Source: Selaginella moellendorffii
Taxonomy: Eukaryota > Streptophyta > Lycopodiopsida > Selaginellales > Selaginellaceae
Direction of reading: 5' to 3'
Assembly (NCBI RefSeq): GCF_000143415.4
Contig: NW_003314274.1
Span: 376,806 to 440,805, forward strand
Length of the DNA stretch: 64,000 nucleotides
A program made the position numbers and the translations under genes. The notes below the pieces were generated by a model. The model did not search any database. It was given only the letters and a program-made list of their open reading frames with translations, and was not told the DNA's origin. How positions within the stretch are numbered: the stretch's first letter is position 1; every line of letters starts with the position of its first letter. Of this stretch, positions 45,128 to 57,900 are shown piece by piece.

Positions 45128-46126
45128 TGTAAGCGACTAAATTTTCCATTCTACTTTAGTCACTTAACCACACCTCTGACCACTTGGAGGAGCCTCATTC
45201 ACAACCTCCATCAGTCCAATTTAGGACTTGGGACTTGCTAGCCCCAAGAATGGCCTCCATGCCACTCAACACTTGCACCTGGTCCAAGTGCTCCATGTGT
45301 CCAGTCCCAAGACCGACACCCAAAGGTACCACTGACACCTCGGCCCGTTACGCTAAGGCCATGCCCATTCACCTTTGCTGCACTAGTGGTCCAATACCAC
45401 TTGCATCACCATCCCGTCTCTCCAAGACTAGGCCATCTGTCCACGAGTGGTCATCCTAGATCCACTCCTTAGCATCCTTAGGATGCCCACAGACCTAGGG
45501 AATCACCTTCCCCAAAGTCCCTTTGTCAGTTCCTACCAAGTCCCTTTCTGCCCCTGGCCGTGTTTGCCAACACTGCCACTGGATCAAGGCCCACAGGCCC
45601 GACCACTAAGTCCCATGGTCCTCTGGGACTTCCTCACCTCACGACTGTGTCCTTGGTCACTACCCCGAGGACTGCTCCTCTTCCTTTCCACAGTCTAGGC
45701 CTTTGGGACAACTTTTCGGAACACCGTGGCCTTACGCGAGCCACTTGGGTACTCTCCCTGCCTTTCGCCTTTAGGTGCTCTAGCCATGGGCTTAGAGCGA
45801 GGTTTCGTTGAGCCACACCTGGTATCCAAGTAGGTAGTGCCACCCACACTTGGACTGGGAGCATCGGCCAGTCGATCTCCCGGGGGAACTAGAGTCGGCT
45901 TTTGAACACTTCACCAAGCTACCCCGCTTGTCGGTCCGTATTCACTCTAGTCTTGGACTTCCCAGTGGTCAGTTCATCACCCAACACTGGGTCTGGCCTT
46001 CCTGGGCCAAACTGGCCTTTCCTAGCCAAACTGGCTCCACTACAGTCCTCCCCCTACTATACTTTTGGAGCTCACCAAACCCCCCAGGGTCTGGGAGACG
46101 AACGCTTTGGGCTTTCACCCTCTCAG
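45128..46126 (-). repeat. Truncated extra LTR embedded in LARD B
   Basis: The same length and the same break after CACCCTCTCAG as at 9254-10252. A shared rearranged junction means that LARD A and LARD B descend from one recombinant element or from a duplication. Confidence 0.9.
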
Positions 46127-48262
46127 ACCACGCTTCTACTGTGCCACTCTGATTTCGCGCGTTCCATGAACCATTTACATTTGGCCTTTCTAGGTACTAA
46201 GCTACCTAGAATCGTCTTTGGGAACCTTGAAGAAACTCTGTCCCTCAGCTTGCTAAGGCCTCCCTTTTTGCAAGCCTTCAAAATGCCACATAGTCTAACA
46301 TGGACAATTCCATATTTGAGACTCTCCATGGCATCACGGTTGCTAGCAGCAACACCCTCGAGCCCCCACTTGATTCTCCACTCCCAGCTGGCATAACCAA
46401 CCTTGGTTATGCCCTTTGATTCCTATGGTTCGGTTCTATCCCCTTACTTCTTGCTTTTTGGCTTCACACCTTTCCTTTGGTCATTCTCCTCCAGACCAGG
46501 AGGATAGCTTTGCACTTTCTATCACGCTTTAGCAAGTATTCTTAGGGATGAACCTACCCAATAGCCTAGGGAGTGGTTCCTCAATCCGGGTGTGCTCACC
46601 TTATAATCCCACACACTGGGATTACATTGTTGCTTATGGGCCTTTACATGCCCATCACTAGCCTTGCCAAAATTCCATTTTTGGCTTTGTCCAACTCGGG
46701 TAGACAGTCTTCTCCTATCTCCGCAACCTTGGACATTTGGATAGCACCTTCTATCCATCATTCGCTAGGGACTTAGTCCCTTGGGCCTTATCCATTGCCC
46801 ATCGCGACATCAAACACCACCTTCTGGTGTTCTAGAGTGTCCGGGTGTCCCAATGATGGCTTTCTTGACAATGAGTATTTCCTTTTATGACATTGACTTA
46901 CTATATCGCAACACAAGCAACTTATCCCCCGTAAGGGTATATCCAACTTCCTTATGCTATTAAGAAGTCTTGGGTAGCTACCTTCTACCCGTTTAACCAG
47001 TTATTTTGCACCTCTTGCTTAGTTGCCTCATAGTTATCAAGTCCTACAACTCATTGCTTGGTGCTTTCACACCTCCATCATTATCTGGGTCACCACACTC
47101 CAACTGCATGCTCTGCAGCTTAGGCTATGCCATTCCCATTTCCATTGGGATTCCTTTGGCAAGGGGTTCTCATGAACCCACCAACATAGCCTCAAGGTAT
47201 CACACGTTGGCACATTTGGTGTCTCCACACCATCGGCTCCACGAGCCTACCTCTATGACATTTCCCTTTCGTGTCTATGTCTTTGCCAAGACCAACACCG
47301 CTCTTTCTCATGCCAACCATCCGTTAGCACTGCCCCATAGAGGTCATACACAACTTTATGTCAAAGTTGTTTTCTTCTGGGAACACCTTTCCCATAACTT
47401 TAGCATGGCACATTTTGCCATCGATGAGATACCCTCTGTTCTCATCCTTGGATCCTATGATCCCCCCCCCCCATCCTTTGTGGGGTACAACACACCTCAG
47501 TCCAAATGCTTCCATCAGTCCTTTTAGGACCATCCCTTGACTCTACTTGAGTCATCCAACAGTTTTGGACTTGGTTAATCCATAGACCCGTAAGGTCCTA
47601 CTTGTGAGGCACTAGCTCACTAGAATACACTTCTTGCATTCCTGTCCTACTCAAAAGGACTATTTTCACAAGTGTTTCTCCGACACTTGATTTTGTTCTC
47701 TGGGGGCAACTTTTACCCCTTAGGACTACTTGTCCATGTGATGAGAATACCACTCATCTCTATGTACACCCCCCAACTCCTTGGGTTGTTCCAGCATTTA
47801 TTAAAGGTAGCCCCGGCTACCATTTCAAGGACTTGAGTCCTCTTCCGTATTTGACCTTCCACGGTCATTACCTTTGGTCTCACATTCATGAGCACCAACC
47901 TCAATTATATGAGGATAATTTTGTGACTCCTTTATTGCTTTGGAGTCTTTATCTTTCCCGGGATCCCAACTTTAGTTGTTTACCACAACAACCTTAGCCA
48001 ATTTGCTGAGACAAATGCTCATCCGGATCACATCCTCAACTCAATGAGGAAAACCTTGCACTGTTCCCAAGATCCCAAAGTCGTTCCATTATTGGCCCTT
48101 TTCTATCCACCACCTCGTCTACAAGTTCACACATGAACTGTAATGGAGAACCATGTCTTCCCGACTTGCTACTCCTCAAGGATAGGCCCACTCCTCGGAC
48201 CTTCCGATGCCAACACTAGTGGTGATATACTTGAGCACCAATAAAAGTCGGACTAAGGAATA
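46127..48262 (-). other. LARD B second interior part
   Basis: Colinear with 10253-12388, with few substitutions and no recognisable coding sequence. Confidence 0.78.
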
Positions 48263-48564
48263 GCTCCGATACCAAATTGTAAGAGACTAAATTTTCCATT
48301 CTACTTTAGTCACTTGACCACACCTCTGACCACTTGGAGGAGTCTCATTCACAACCTCCATAAGTCCAATCCAGGACTTGGGACTTGCTAGCCCCAAGAA
48401 TGGCATCCATGCCACTCAACATTTGCACTTGGTCCAAGTGCTCCACGTGTCCGATCCCATGACCGACACTCAAAGGTACCACCGACATAGCAGCCCGTTA
48501 CGCTAAGGCCATGCCTAATCACCTTTGCCACACTGGTAGTCCAATACCACTTGCATCACAGTCT
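48263..48564 (-). repeat. Primer-binding site and truncated right LTR of LARD B
   Basis: GCTCCGATACCA at 48263-48274 precedes an LTR start at 48278, which is cut at GTCT (48561-48564) by the second DNA transposon. Around 48478-48550 it matches the left LTR of LARD A (ACCGACATAGCAGCCC), whereas the equivalent part at 12604-12670 matches the embedded LTR. Confidence 0.88.
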
Positions 48565-49253
48565 AAGCTCTATTTCGTTAAAGTGGGATTTATTCAGTAA
48601 AATGGGACTAGGTACAAATTTTCAAGTATTTGAAAATGACGTGAAATTATATGTTTTTTGTCTAGGGGCTAGACATATCTGGGGCATGGTGACTAGCGCA
48701 GTGACTTTGTGTCCAGACTGAGTCCATCTGGTTGTATAATAAATCTCATTGTCAAGGTGAACAAGCCGAATCTGAAGCTAAAGAAGAGCGATGGCATGCG
48801 CGCACACACTATTTGTTTGTTCATTGAGCGTGTGGTGAGCTTTCCAAGATGAACGTCATTCCTATTAGCCAGACATATAACTTAATGGTGAGAACATTTA
48901 GATATTATTCAATGTTATCTTTTTCTAACGAATCTAATTGTGAAGGTGTAGCAAGAGGCATTGCTAGTCTGGAGAAGTCATTTAACTCATTTGACCCTTA
49001 GTGTATTTTCATGAAACTAAATAACATTCATATTATTAAGGAATTTCTCTAGTACCTTTTTTTTACGACATAGAGGCTTGCATTTCTTTCAAAGGTGATT
49101 TAGTAAAAGGCTTGAGGGCACATGCCATTCTATTTCTCAGACCGGTATTAAGATATACTAGTGCAAAGGGCCACATGCCATCACGCCTCCTCTGATTCAG
49201 ATTCGGATTGTTCACCTTGAAATAAAATACATTAGAAACTTAGTAAAGGAATA

Positions 49254-52200
49254 TTAATGAATCTCACCTTGAACCCGGGTTATGAATGCTCTTGCTGCAT
49301 CTCTTGCATGGTCTGGCAAGGTGATGGTGGCACTCTGCTTCCGCATCCAACCATGCACAACATTATCCACCGATATGCTCATGCTGGGATCCCTTGGATT
49401 CAGCACCCATCTCTTTTCTAGGCAATCCTTCGTATATCCAGAACTTGGCTTGAACCACTCCACAGTTACATTGAAGGAGTTAGTTTCCGCGTCCTCCTCT
49501 GCATCAGTGATGCAGCGCCCCACCCATATCATTTGTTTTTTATTACTGGGTCTGACAAGCACGACCATTCCTTTGCAGACTTGTACTGGATTGAATGCTG
49601 AATCCGGCTTCTTGTTCCTCGGCCCACAATAGTGATCCTCAACATCGTTATCTGTCACTGCATTTCCAGAGGACATTGTTCCGCTACTATCTGGTGCTCT
49701 GGGTTCTGGCCAAAAGGACTCTTCCAATTCTTCATATACAACCGGCCCATTTTGGATAGCAGATATAATCTTCTCCCAGTATTCGAGCAAAGGCTTGCAC
49801 CTCTTAAAATAGGATTCTCCACCAAACACCAACCCCCTCTTCCAGAAGGCAATATGCTATCTAATCCCGGCCACTATACTTTCCTGGTCTTTGAGTCCAT
49901 CCGGGTGCATCGGCCGTGGGGAACCCTGAGGAATCATAGGTTCCCCAGTTATGGGATCTCTCTTGAAGAGTTCAATGCCGTCCACTGGCAGCCACACTGT
50001 GTCCCATTCTCTCATCTTGTACCTCATCACTGGAGCACCGTCACGCATGCTGAAATGAAACTGAAGAGGCTTGGAGTGGCCAATCAGCGTTTCGGATCCG
50101 TCCCTGATGTAGCCTCTTACAAACCCCTTAAAGTCTGGAACCTCTGTCACAAGTGCAGCTTCAACAGTGCCTTTGATGCAATTTTGGAATTCATCGTAGA
50201 GTTGTGGGAGGGTGAGGACATTGGATCGCCGGAGGGACTCTGCCAGGTGACTGAACATGGCATCGACGTCTTCATGAGTGTGCCCAACCATGAGAAAGCC
50301 AAGTGTAACCGTTTCAAATATGCCTTTGGCAACAAGCATCGCCAAGTACGCGAAGACGTACATGTTTTTGTTCTCACTGCCAGCATTGTCTGTTTGGAGC
50401 AGAAGATGGGGTGGAAGGCCACATCGGCCGCAAGAACTTCCTTGAGATTCTGCTTCGTTTGGATGAGGCTGTGCATTCACCGGGCGACCAGCCTCGTCGG
50501 AATGGCATGAGGCCTCACGTGATAACCCTACAATCTGACGGCCAACATATTCACTGGGATGGCATGGGGCCCCACGCGATACTGCAAGCCTTTGCTCCTC
50601 CTCCAGCTGAACCCTGTATGGGGTTCGATCGACAAGGGCCTTATGCAAGGGTTGGCCGTTCAGCTCAGTCTGCGCACTTTGCAAAGACCTTAAGTGTTTT
50701 GCTAGGGACGCAATCATCATGTTTGCACCCCCGCCACCCCATAGAGGTACAAAGAAGTTCCCATAGTTCTGGGCACCATGCCCATGAGCGATTATGCCAA
50801 ACAGAGACACAGGCAGCTACATGGATGAAGAGATTGCCTTGGGGGCAGGATTGAGTCGAGGTAAGCATGTCTTTTTCTGGTCCATTTTGTCGTGGATGAT
50901 GCAGAGGTAAGAGTCAGGTCTCTCCATGGAGAGAATCCTGTTATGATAATATGCAGTCCTGCAGCTTCTCTGCTCGATGTTGTGGTCGAGCCGCCTTCTA
51001 ACCAACGTCTCTCGCTCTTGAGCGCTGCAAGAATTCTTCGACAAAGCCATTTTGATAGCAGTGCACTCGTCACACTTTGAAAAGCTGGAGTACTTTCCTA
51101 TACTCACATCCCTGAACCTGTTGCTCCACAATCTACTAAATCTAGATTGGCTCAGCTTCCTGTAGCCATTACTCTGGAGTTCCCGATTCACATCTTCCAA
51201 TATGGCCCCCTTGGTATACATGGAAGGGAGAACTCATTGGGTGTCTCGTGTTCCATCTTCCAAGAGGCGGGTTTTATGTGGTTGCTGCTCGCTACATGTC
51301 TCGACAAACCTCTTGAAGATTGCCTCTCCATATACAACATGACCCCTGGTTTTGTGCGTACCGTCGTTCCCATGGACTGCCTGTTGAACCCTTTGTTCCT
51401 CGAACTCAGTTTTGATTCTGTAGAATGTGGTTCGAGGGACTCCATAAATGATTCTCCATGCCTTCATGCAGACCAAACCCCTCTGGAAGACCATGCCCCC
51501 CACCTGATGTTCTGAAGCATCAACAGATGACCGTAATGCCTCATACACAAAATTGCGAGCTGCCTTCCAGGACAATGTCTTGTATCTTGCTCTCTCCTCT
51601 TCAATAGCATCCCAATCAGCATGTTGACAGCACCTCCTCTTGCAACAAGCAACTGTCGAGACCATTCGAACCTCCATCGCCATTTTCTGCCTTTTCGGTT
51701 CGTTGCTCAGATCCCTTTGGCTGCGCTGTAGGAAGGTGTACTTTCTTTTCCCATGAAGAGATGTTCTGTCATCAGTTGTAGTGGTGTTTGATTGTGAATC
51801 CTTCACATTCTCAAACACTAAATGCCTCAATTTCCACCGCACAATGCTTCCAATAGTCAGACTGTTTTCTTCTGTGTTAACAACCTCTAAAATCGCAACT
51901 CCAATATCATCCCAGCNNNNNNNNNNNNNNNNNNNNNNNNNNNNNNNNNNNNNNNNNNNNNNNNNNNNNNNNNNNNNNNNNNNNNNNNNNNNNNNNNNNN
52001 NNNNNNNNNNNNNNNNAAGCCCTCAGCTACCACCTCCCCCTCGGGGTTGTTTAGAAACACCTTCGCCTGAATCCATGTAGCACGATTCTTAAGATCCACG
52101 GAGGGAACATGCGTCGCACTTGCGCTGTCCCCAACATCTGCTTTCTTCTGCAGATTTTTCAAGGCAACAACAACATTTACCCCGACGACCATCTCTCCTC

Positions 52201-52375
52201 GTTCAATAGCGACCACATTCCCATCGAAGACAGTCTCTACTAATACAGCAGCATTGCCTTCCCCAAGCCTTTGACAGTGTATAACAAAGTTCCGATCCAT
52301 AGACACAAGGGTCCCTTTTGCAACTCTCTTCCCACCATTCAAAATGTAAACCTTTTCCCCAACCCTGAAGGCCAT
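49254..52375 (-). pseudogene. DDE-like transposase, copy 2 (three nonsense mutations)
   Basis: The sequence is nearly identical to the copy 1 transposase but has three premature stops: TAG at 49855-49857 (Gln in copy 1), TAG at about 50812-50814 (Gln), and TGA at about 51231-51233 (Arg). All three are C-to-T changes on the coding strand, two in CAG (CHG) and one in CGA (CG). One codon is added before the natural stop. The N-terminal part contains an assembly gap of 100 N, so the frame there cannot be judged. No product with all catalytic residues can be made from this copy. Confidence 0.9.
51917..52016. other. Assembly gap (100 N)
   Basis: Exactly 100 N, a conventional gap of unknown size, within the transposase N-terminus. 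By alignment with copy 1, the missing sequence is probably about 50 bp. Confidence 0.98.
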
Positions 52376-53174
52376 TCTGAAAGTGCAGAAAAGAAGTTAA
52401 GACCATACAAAAAATGATTGGAGAATGGCCTAAATCATAACATACCAAATAGCATGAGGCCACATGCCATTATTCAAACATGCTATTGACACCCACGTGA
52501 AATTTCGCATTCACAAAATTGGCATGAGGCCTCATGCCATCTTGATATACACACAGCTGCAGGCAAGTAAAAACATACATGACAATACGCTAGCCATGAA
52601 ATTGCAAGGGCCCAAGATGGCATGTGGCCTCATGCCATTTCTAAATGTGGTCCTAAACCATTCCATGGTGAACATACCAGGAAGCACAAGTGCCGAATAT
52701 CAAGAGGAAGCGGTAGCCACACCAAAGACAGTGCCGCTCGCAACACCGCAACTACTCGTAGCGCCGCTCGCAACACCGCAACTGCTCGTAGCGCCGCTCG
52801 CACAAACTGCCACTCGCATAAACTGCCGCTCGCAATGGCGCTCGCAATGCCGCAACCGCTTGTAGACGCATAAACCACAGCTCACAACGCCGCTTACACA
52901 AGCAGCGCTCACTGCGCTCAGCGGAACCAAGAACACGGCGCACAAAAATGATAGACCTAGGAATGAGTTCGAGAATTCAAAAATAACACACGCTTGAACG
53001 TCACATCAAATCCTCTGACAAACCAGATCTTATGATTCCTTTGACAAATTTCAAACTGAGTAGCTTCTAGACTTTGCTGTCGGAGGTTGAACTTTGTCAC
53101 ATCATGTCCTTGCCTCGATCCAGCTGTGCTATGTCAGTGATTCGAACTTTGCCATGCCATGTCAGCGATCCGCG
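52376..53174. promoter_or_regulatory. Transposase 5' flank, copy 2
   Basis: The region is nearly identical to 16446-17244 of copy 1, including three palindromes (about 52449-52470, 52519-52540, 52617-52638) and the 30-bp CpG-rich repeat. Confidence 0.55.
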
Positions 53175-54160
53175 CCAAGATTATTTGCCGTGTAAAGGAA
53201 TAATTATGCTGTGTGTGTACGTCCATTTATAGCAATATAAGGCCACATGCCATTCAAAGAATAATGCTAGTCGAGCATCTTTTGGTGCATTTTTGGGTTC
53301 AAAATTGCATGAGCCCACACGCTATAAAGTTTACCTGTACCAAAAATAGAAACAGCTTTATTTACTTGGGAATTTATATGGCTGAGGCATTTTTAAACTT
53401 ACAAACACATGCCCTACTTACATTCCTTTGGTTGCTTAAAATTCAAAAATATTATAAACCTTTCTTTTTGCATTTTCAATGTTTTCAATTATGGTTTTTG
53501 ATTTTCGCAGGACTAGCCTAGTAATCTATTTGCATCCCGTCATGTTTATAGCTAGCTTTCGTTTGTCCCCTTCGCTAGCCTGAGATACATCTGCTCGGCA
53601 TCTGCCTCTTACAGCATTTGCCCAGAAAGGGCATCTTTCTTCACGCAGCATTTGCCACATGTTTAGGGTTAGGGTTTAGGGTTTAGGGTTTAGCAATTCA
53701 GTAGCTTGATAAACATGCAAATATAGAACTTGATGCAAAATCCTTGGATATGTCACAATGCCCCTAGGACCATAAACACATTTCAATAGAGAGGGTCCTT
53801 TCATTTCATAACTCCTTACGTAGATCTTGGTGAAACCAGAGTTAGTGAAGTTGGTTTCTTGTGATCCCGCATCTGATTGTGATGTCCCTTTGCAGTGTCG
53901 ATGGAAAGGTCAATGCACACCAAACTGTAGAATCTTGGAGCAAAATAACGGTCGGATCTATGGCAAATGCCCCTGAAACATTGTAAGGCTCGTGTGGTCT
54001 CATGTGGTGTCCGATCGAGATGCTTCTTTGCAGGGTCATCAAGAAGGACATTGTATACCATTCTGTAAAATCTAGTTGCGATCTAACGGTTGGATCTCCA
54101 GGAAACTCAAAACAATCTCGCGCGTGTCAGAATATTCTAGGAATATACTCCTATGTGCTC
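53175..54160. repeat. Single array unit with telomere-like motif, copy 2
   Basis: The unit is of the long form (about 985 bp), with the extra segment also found in the first unit of copy 1, and contains TTTAGGG repeats at about 53662-53692. This is the likely ancestral state before tandem amplification. Confidence 0.93.
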
Positions 54161-54935
54161 CTGAAAATGGCATGCGGCCCCACGCCATTCAAGAGATAAC
54201 GCCAGATGACGCCGAGCATTTTTTGGTGCATTTTTTGGGATCAAAATTGCATGAGCCCACATGCTTGAACGTCACATCAAATCCTCTGACAATTTATTTA
54301 GCTGAACATCTGGCATTTTTGGAAATACAAGATGCTTTGGAATATCCAATCATGCATGGTATAAATATAGCGAGGGTATTAAATGATATCCCAATCATGA
54401 TCTTTCTTTTGGATTTCGCGTGCATGCAGTCCGAGGAATGATGACGTTGCGGATTTCTTTTGGATTTCACGCATGCGCGCGCCGATCCAGAAATTAATGG
54501 TGGCGCCCAAGTCCGAGAAATGATGACGTGGCGGGATTACCAACCGTCATGATATTTCGCGCGTGTGAGGTTAGGTTTTGCATTTTGCTTCGTACTCGCG
54601 CTCGCACACTCGCGCTCGCATCGCGCTCCCACTCGCGCTCCCACTTCTCTACAGGTTTCTCGTGTGCATCGGCGTCCACTCGCGCTTGCATCACACTCGC
54701 GCTCGCATCGCGCTCGTGTGCATCGGCGTCCACTTCAAGACACACCCAGTTTGTAACTTCGCCGCCAACTCCGCCGCCCACTCCGCCACCCACACGCAGC
54801 CCACTTGGCGTCCCGGGAGATTTCAGCGCCACTCTCCAACTGTAAGTGGCAGAGTAGCCTTGCTGCTACGATCCGCTGCACACACAGTGCACATTCGCCA
54901 GCGAGTCCGGTTGTCACGCCTCCATTCGGCTTCAA

Positions 54936-57900
54936 ATGGTAAGTCTTTTAGGCCAAGTAGAAAATGGCATGAGGCCACATGCCATTCAGTAGCAACATTG
55001 GCATGCACCGATTGGGCTCTCAAGTGCAGTCCGGTTACAGATGGCGTGTAGCCTCACGCCATCTTAGGATGCAGCCTCAAGACATCTGATGCAGTGGTGA
55101 ATGGCGTGTGGCCTCACGTTATTTCCAGCTACTAGCTTTTCATCTGTCAGCTCTAATTGTTGTGCATTTCTGAACAGGCGAGAAATTGCGTTCTTCTTCC
55201 AGCCACTGTCAATGTGGATGCAGAGAAGGGGGAGGAGCTCACCAGTTGGACTTTCGGGATAGAAGGCGAGGATCTGAGGCTGTACAACACAGATGGTGGG
55301 AGAAAAGAATGCATGGGGATCCTCATCCAAGTGACAGACACTCCATGCAGTTCCATGCAAGAATATGGACTGGCACTTGTGGTAGAGACAGCGTCTGCCT
55401 TCAAGATCCACCTTGCACATCCTAGCGGCTTCCCGGAGGGGGGCAGCGGCTATGAGGAATTCCTAGAGGGAGCTAGGGAGAGGTTGTCCAGGAGGCCCAC
55501 AATTTCAAAGACGCTGCGGGTCTATGAAGATCACATGGAATCCACGGACCTCACCTACGGCGATGTTCAAAACTATATTCCAACATTGAGCCGTTGAGAG
55601 TGACTCCAGTTCGCGAAGCAAAGGGGAAGGGGGTCGATCTGGAAACTACCTCGAAGCAGAAAAGGGTGGTCAAGCTCAAGCCGACGTCCGACTCTCCTGC
55701 TCCAAAAAAGAAGCTACTCAGTGATGCCATTGCCTCGGGTTCGAACACTACACCCACCAAAAAGAAGAGCCGCAAAGAGCAGAAAGAGCAAGAAGAGGCA
55801 GCAAAAATCGTCGCAGATAATAGTACTTGTTACTATTCCAACAAAGTATATACAATCGATGTGAGCCGTATCGACATCCAAAGCAAATACAACCACAGGC
55901 TAGTATCTGATGAGTGGGTGGAGAAACTGAAGCAGAAGATGCTGGCAAGTCCAGTAACACCCGACATCGCAGACGTGATCCCCTACTACCGAACAATGAA
56001 GGGCGAGACGAGGTTTCCAGACTTGATCAATAGGAAGGTGTTGGACGATCAGAACATCCGGTTCTATGCCATCTCCGGGCAGCATTCTAGCTTGGCGATG
56101 CAAGAGATAGTTGTGGATATTATGGTGGGCGAGGAGGTGAAGAAAGTCTTCAAGACAAGAGTTGTCCGCCTGATAAAAGGCAACTCGCCCCTCCGATCTA
56201 TCATATACATCTCCCACGCGCAGAATGTCAAGCAAGAAACGTGCTACAAATCGGGTCTGCACGAGACATTGGCACGAACACGGAAGCTCTGGGTTCAACT
56301 GAAGAAGCCACAAAAACCAGGACAAGGACGTGCACTAGCAACTAGCGCCTGGCAGGTAAGCCTCGTTGTATGTGGCATAGCATGTGGCCTCACGCCATTT
56401 CCATTGCAGGAATTCTCGAGTCTTCTCTCGAAAACACTGGGGGTCAATGACACACTCAGCATCCATAACATTCTACTCGCGACAAAAGTTGTTTTTGACA
56501 AATGGGTAGATGTGCTGAGGAGGTACCATGACGGGGAGTTGCCAAACTCAATGGGTGTGGAGGACGGCCGGAAGCCCAATGATTTGAAGCTCAACGCCTT
56601 GCGTTTCTCGCGGTCTCTAGACGACGACGACCTTCTGACAGTGGCTAATGCTCTTCTACGTGGTGAGGTTGTCTTCAACAAGACCAAAATGACTCCCGGC
56701 CATATTGTGACATACGAGGACTTGTGCACGACTCTGAGAGCTCGTGCGCTATTGAAGGATTGGATCTTCGAGCAAGTGGCCGTGGAGAGGGTGAGCATCG
56801 ACACCACGCAAGAGATGATGGAAGCGCTGGAGTTTTCAAATGAAGACATCGACAAGTACGTGAAGGGGGCCCCCAAGTTCACCGATCTGCTGCGGGATGC
56901 CACGAAAAGTAAAGCTGAGAAGTTGGATCAGTATCCAAATTTCATTAAGATTGATGTCGACCGCCGGCTTCAGAAACAGCTCGACCCCGCAGCAGAGGCC
57001 TATCGAGAACCTTACCGGGTATACTTGAATTCGGATGAGGATCAAAGGTAGAGGAGCATCGTTTCCCGCGGAGATGAGCAGGTCAAGAACATCTTTTGTG
57101 TGATGGACTTCACAAACGAGGAGATCACTCATGCAGACGAAGTCAGCTCCATCATTGACTTAATGGTGGGACTTGCGGAGGTGGAATCTTCAGTCCACTA
57201 TATGATCTACGACTCCGAATCCTATCACAAGTTCTGGAAGGCCTTGAACGAGGTGAAGGCTCGGTTGAAAGGCAAGGAGATGCGGGAGATCCATGGGATA
57301 ATGGCTAAGAAGAAGATACCGACAAATGTCCGCATCTTCACACTCGCCCTTGTTATTGGTCCTGCAGCAGAGTGGGACTGGAGTGACTTCCCAGCTTCGT
57401 TCGACAAGGCCAATCGAATTGATCTGAGGGAGGTCAATTTACCCGTGCCTGAGGAACTGAAGACGGCTATGGAGCTTTCGAATCCAAAGAAAGCTCCAGG
57501 TGCAGCATGGGAAATGCTCAGCTGGGTCTTCAACGCAATAGCGGGTGGGTCACCTGCTTCCGACTCCAAGGGCAAATGCGTTGTCGAGTACAACTGCGGC
57601 GGACTATTCTTTCGAGCCGCACTACTCAAGGGTGTCCCGTGTGTTGCGGTGACAAACTCCATTGAAGAGGTGACTTCAATGGAGCATATAATTACAGTTG
57701 CCAAAGAAAAACAGTATCTTCTCTGCGAACCTGGTGAGTACGCACTTTAAGTTTAAATGTTATCTCACAAGCTCTGTATGCAGGAGCGTGGCCACCCCCA
57801 GATGCTAAAACGGCATTAACAGCTACTGTTGAAGATACCTATGTTGGGCCGAGCTCACAACCTGCACAAGGTAAGGTCACGTGAGGCCTCACGCCATTTT

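Larger units (their letters stand above)
37467..48564 (-). mobile_element. LARD B: non-autonomous LTR retrotransposon, right end lost
   Basis: It has the same organisation as LARD A: left LTR (37467-38866 plus 40693-41058), interior without coding sequence, primer-binding site, truncated extra LTR (45128-46126), second interior, PBS (48263-48274) and the beginning of the other LTR (48278-48564). The other LTR is cut at the same base as in LARD A by the second DNA transposon, but no LTR sequence follows that transposon, so no target-site duplication can be found. From 44385 to 48564 it is colinear with 8511-12690 without any net length change. Confidence 0.85.
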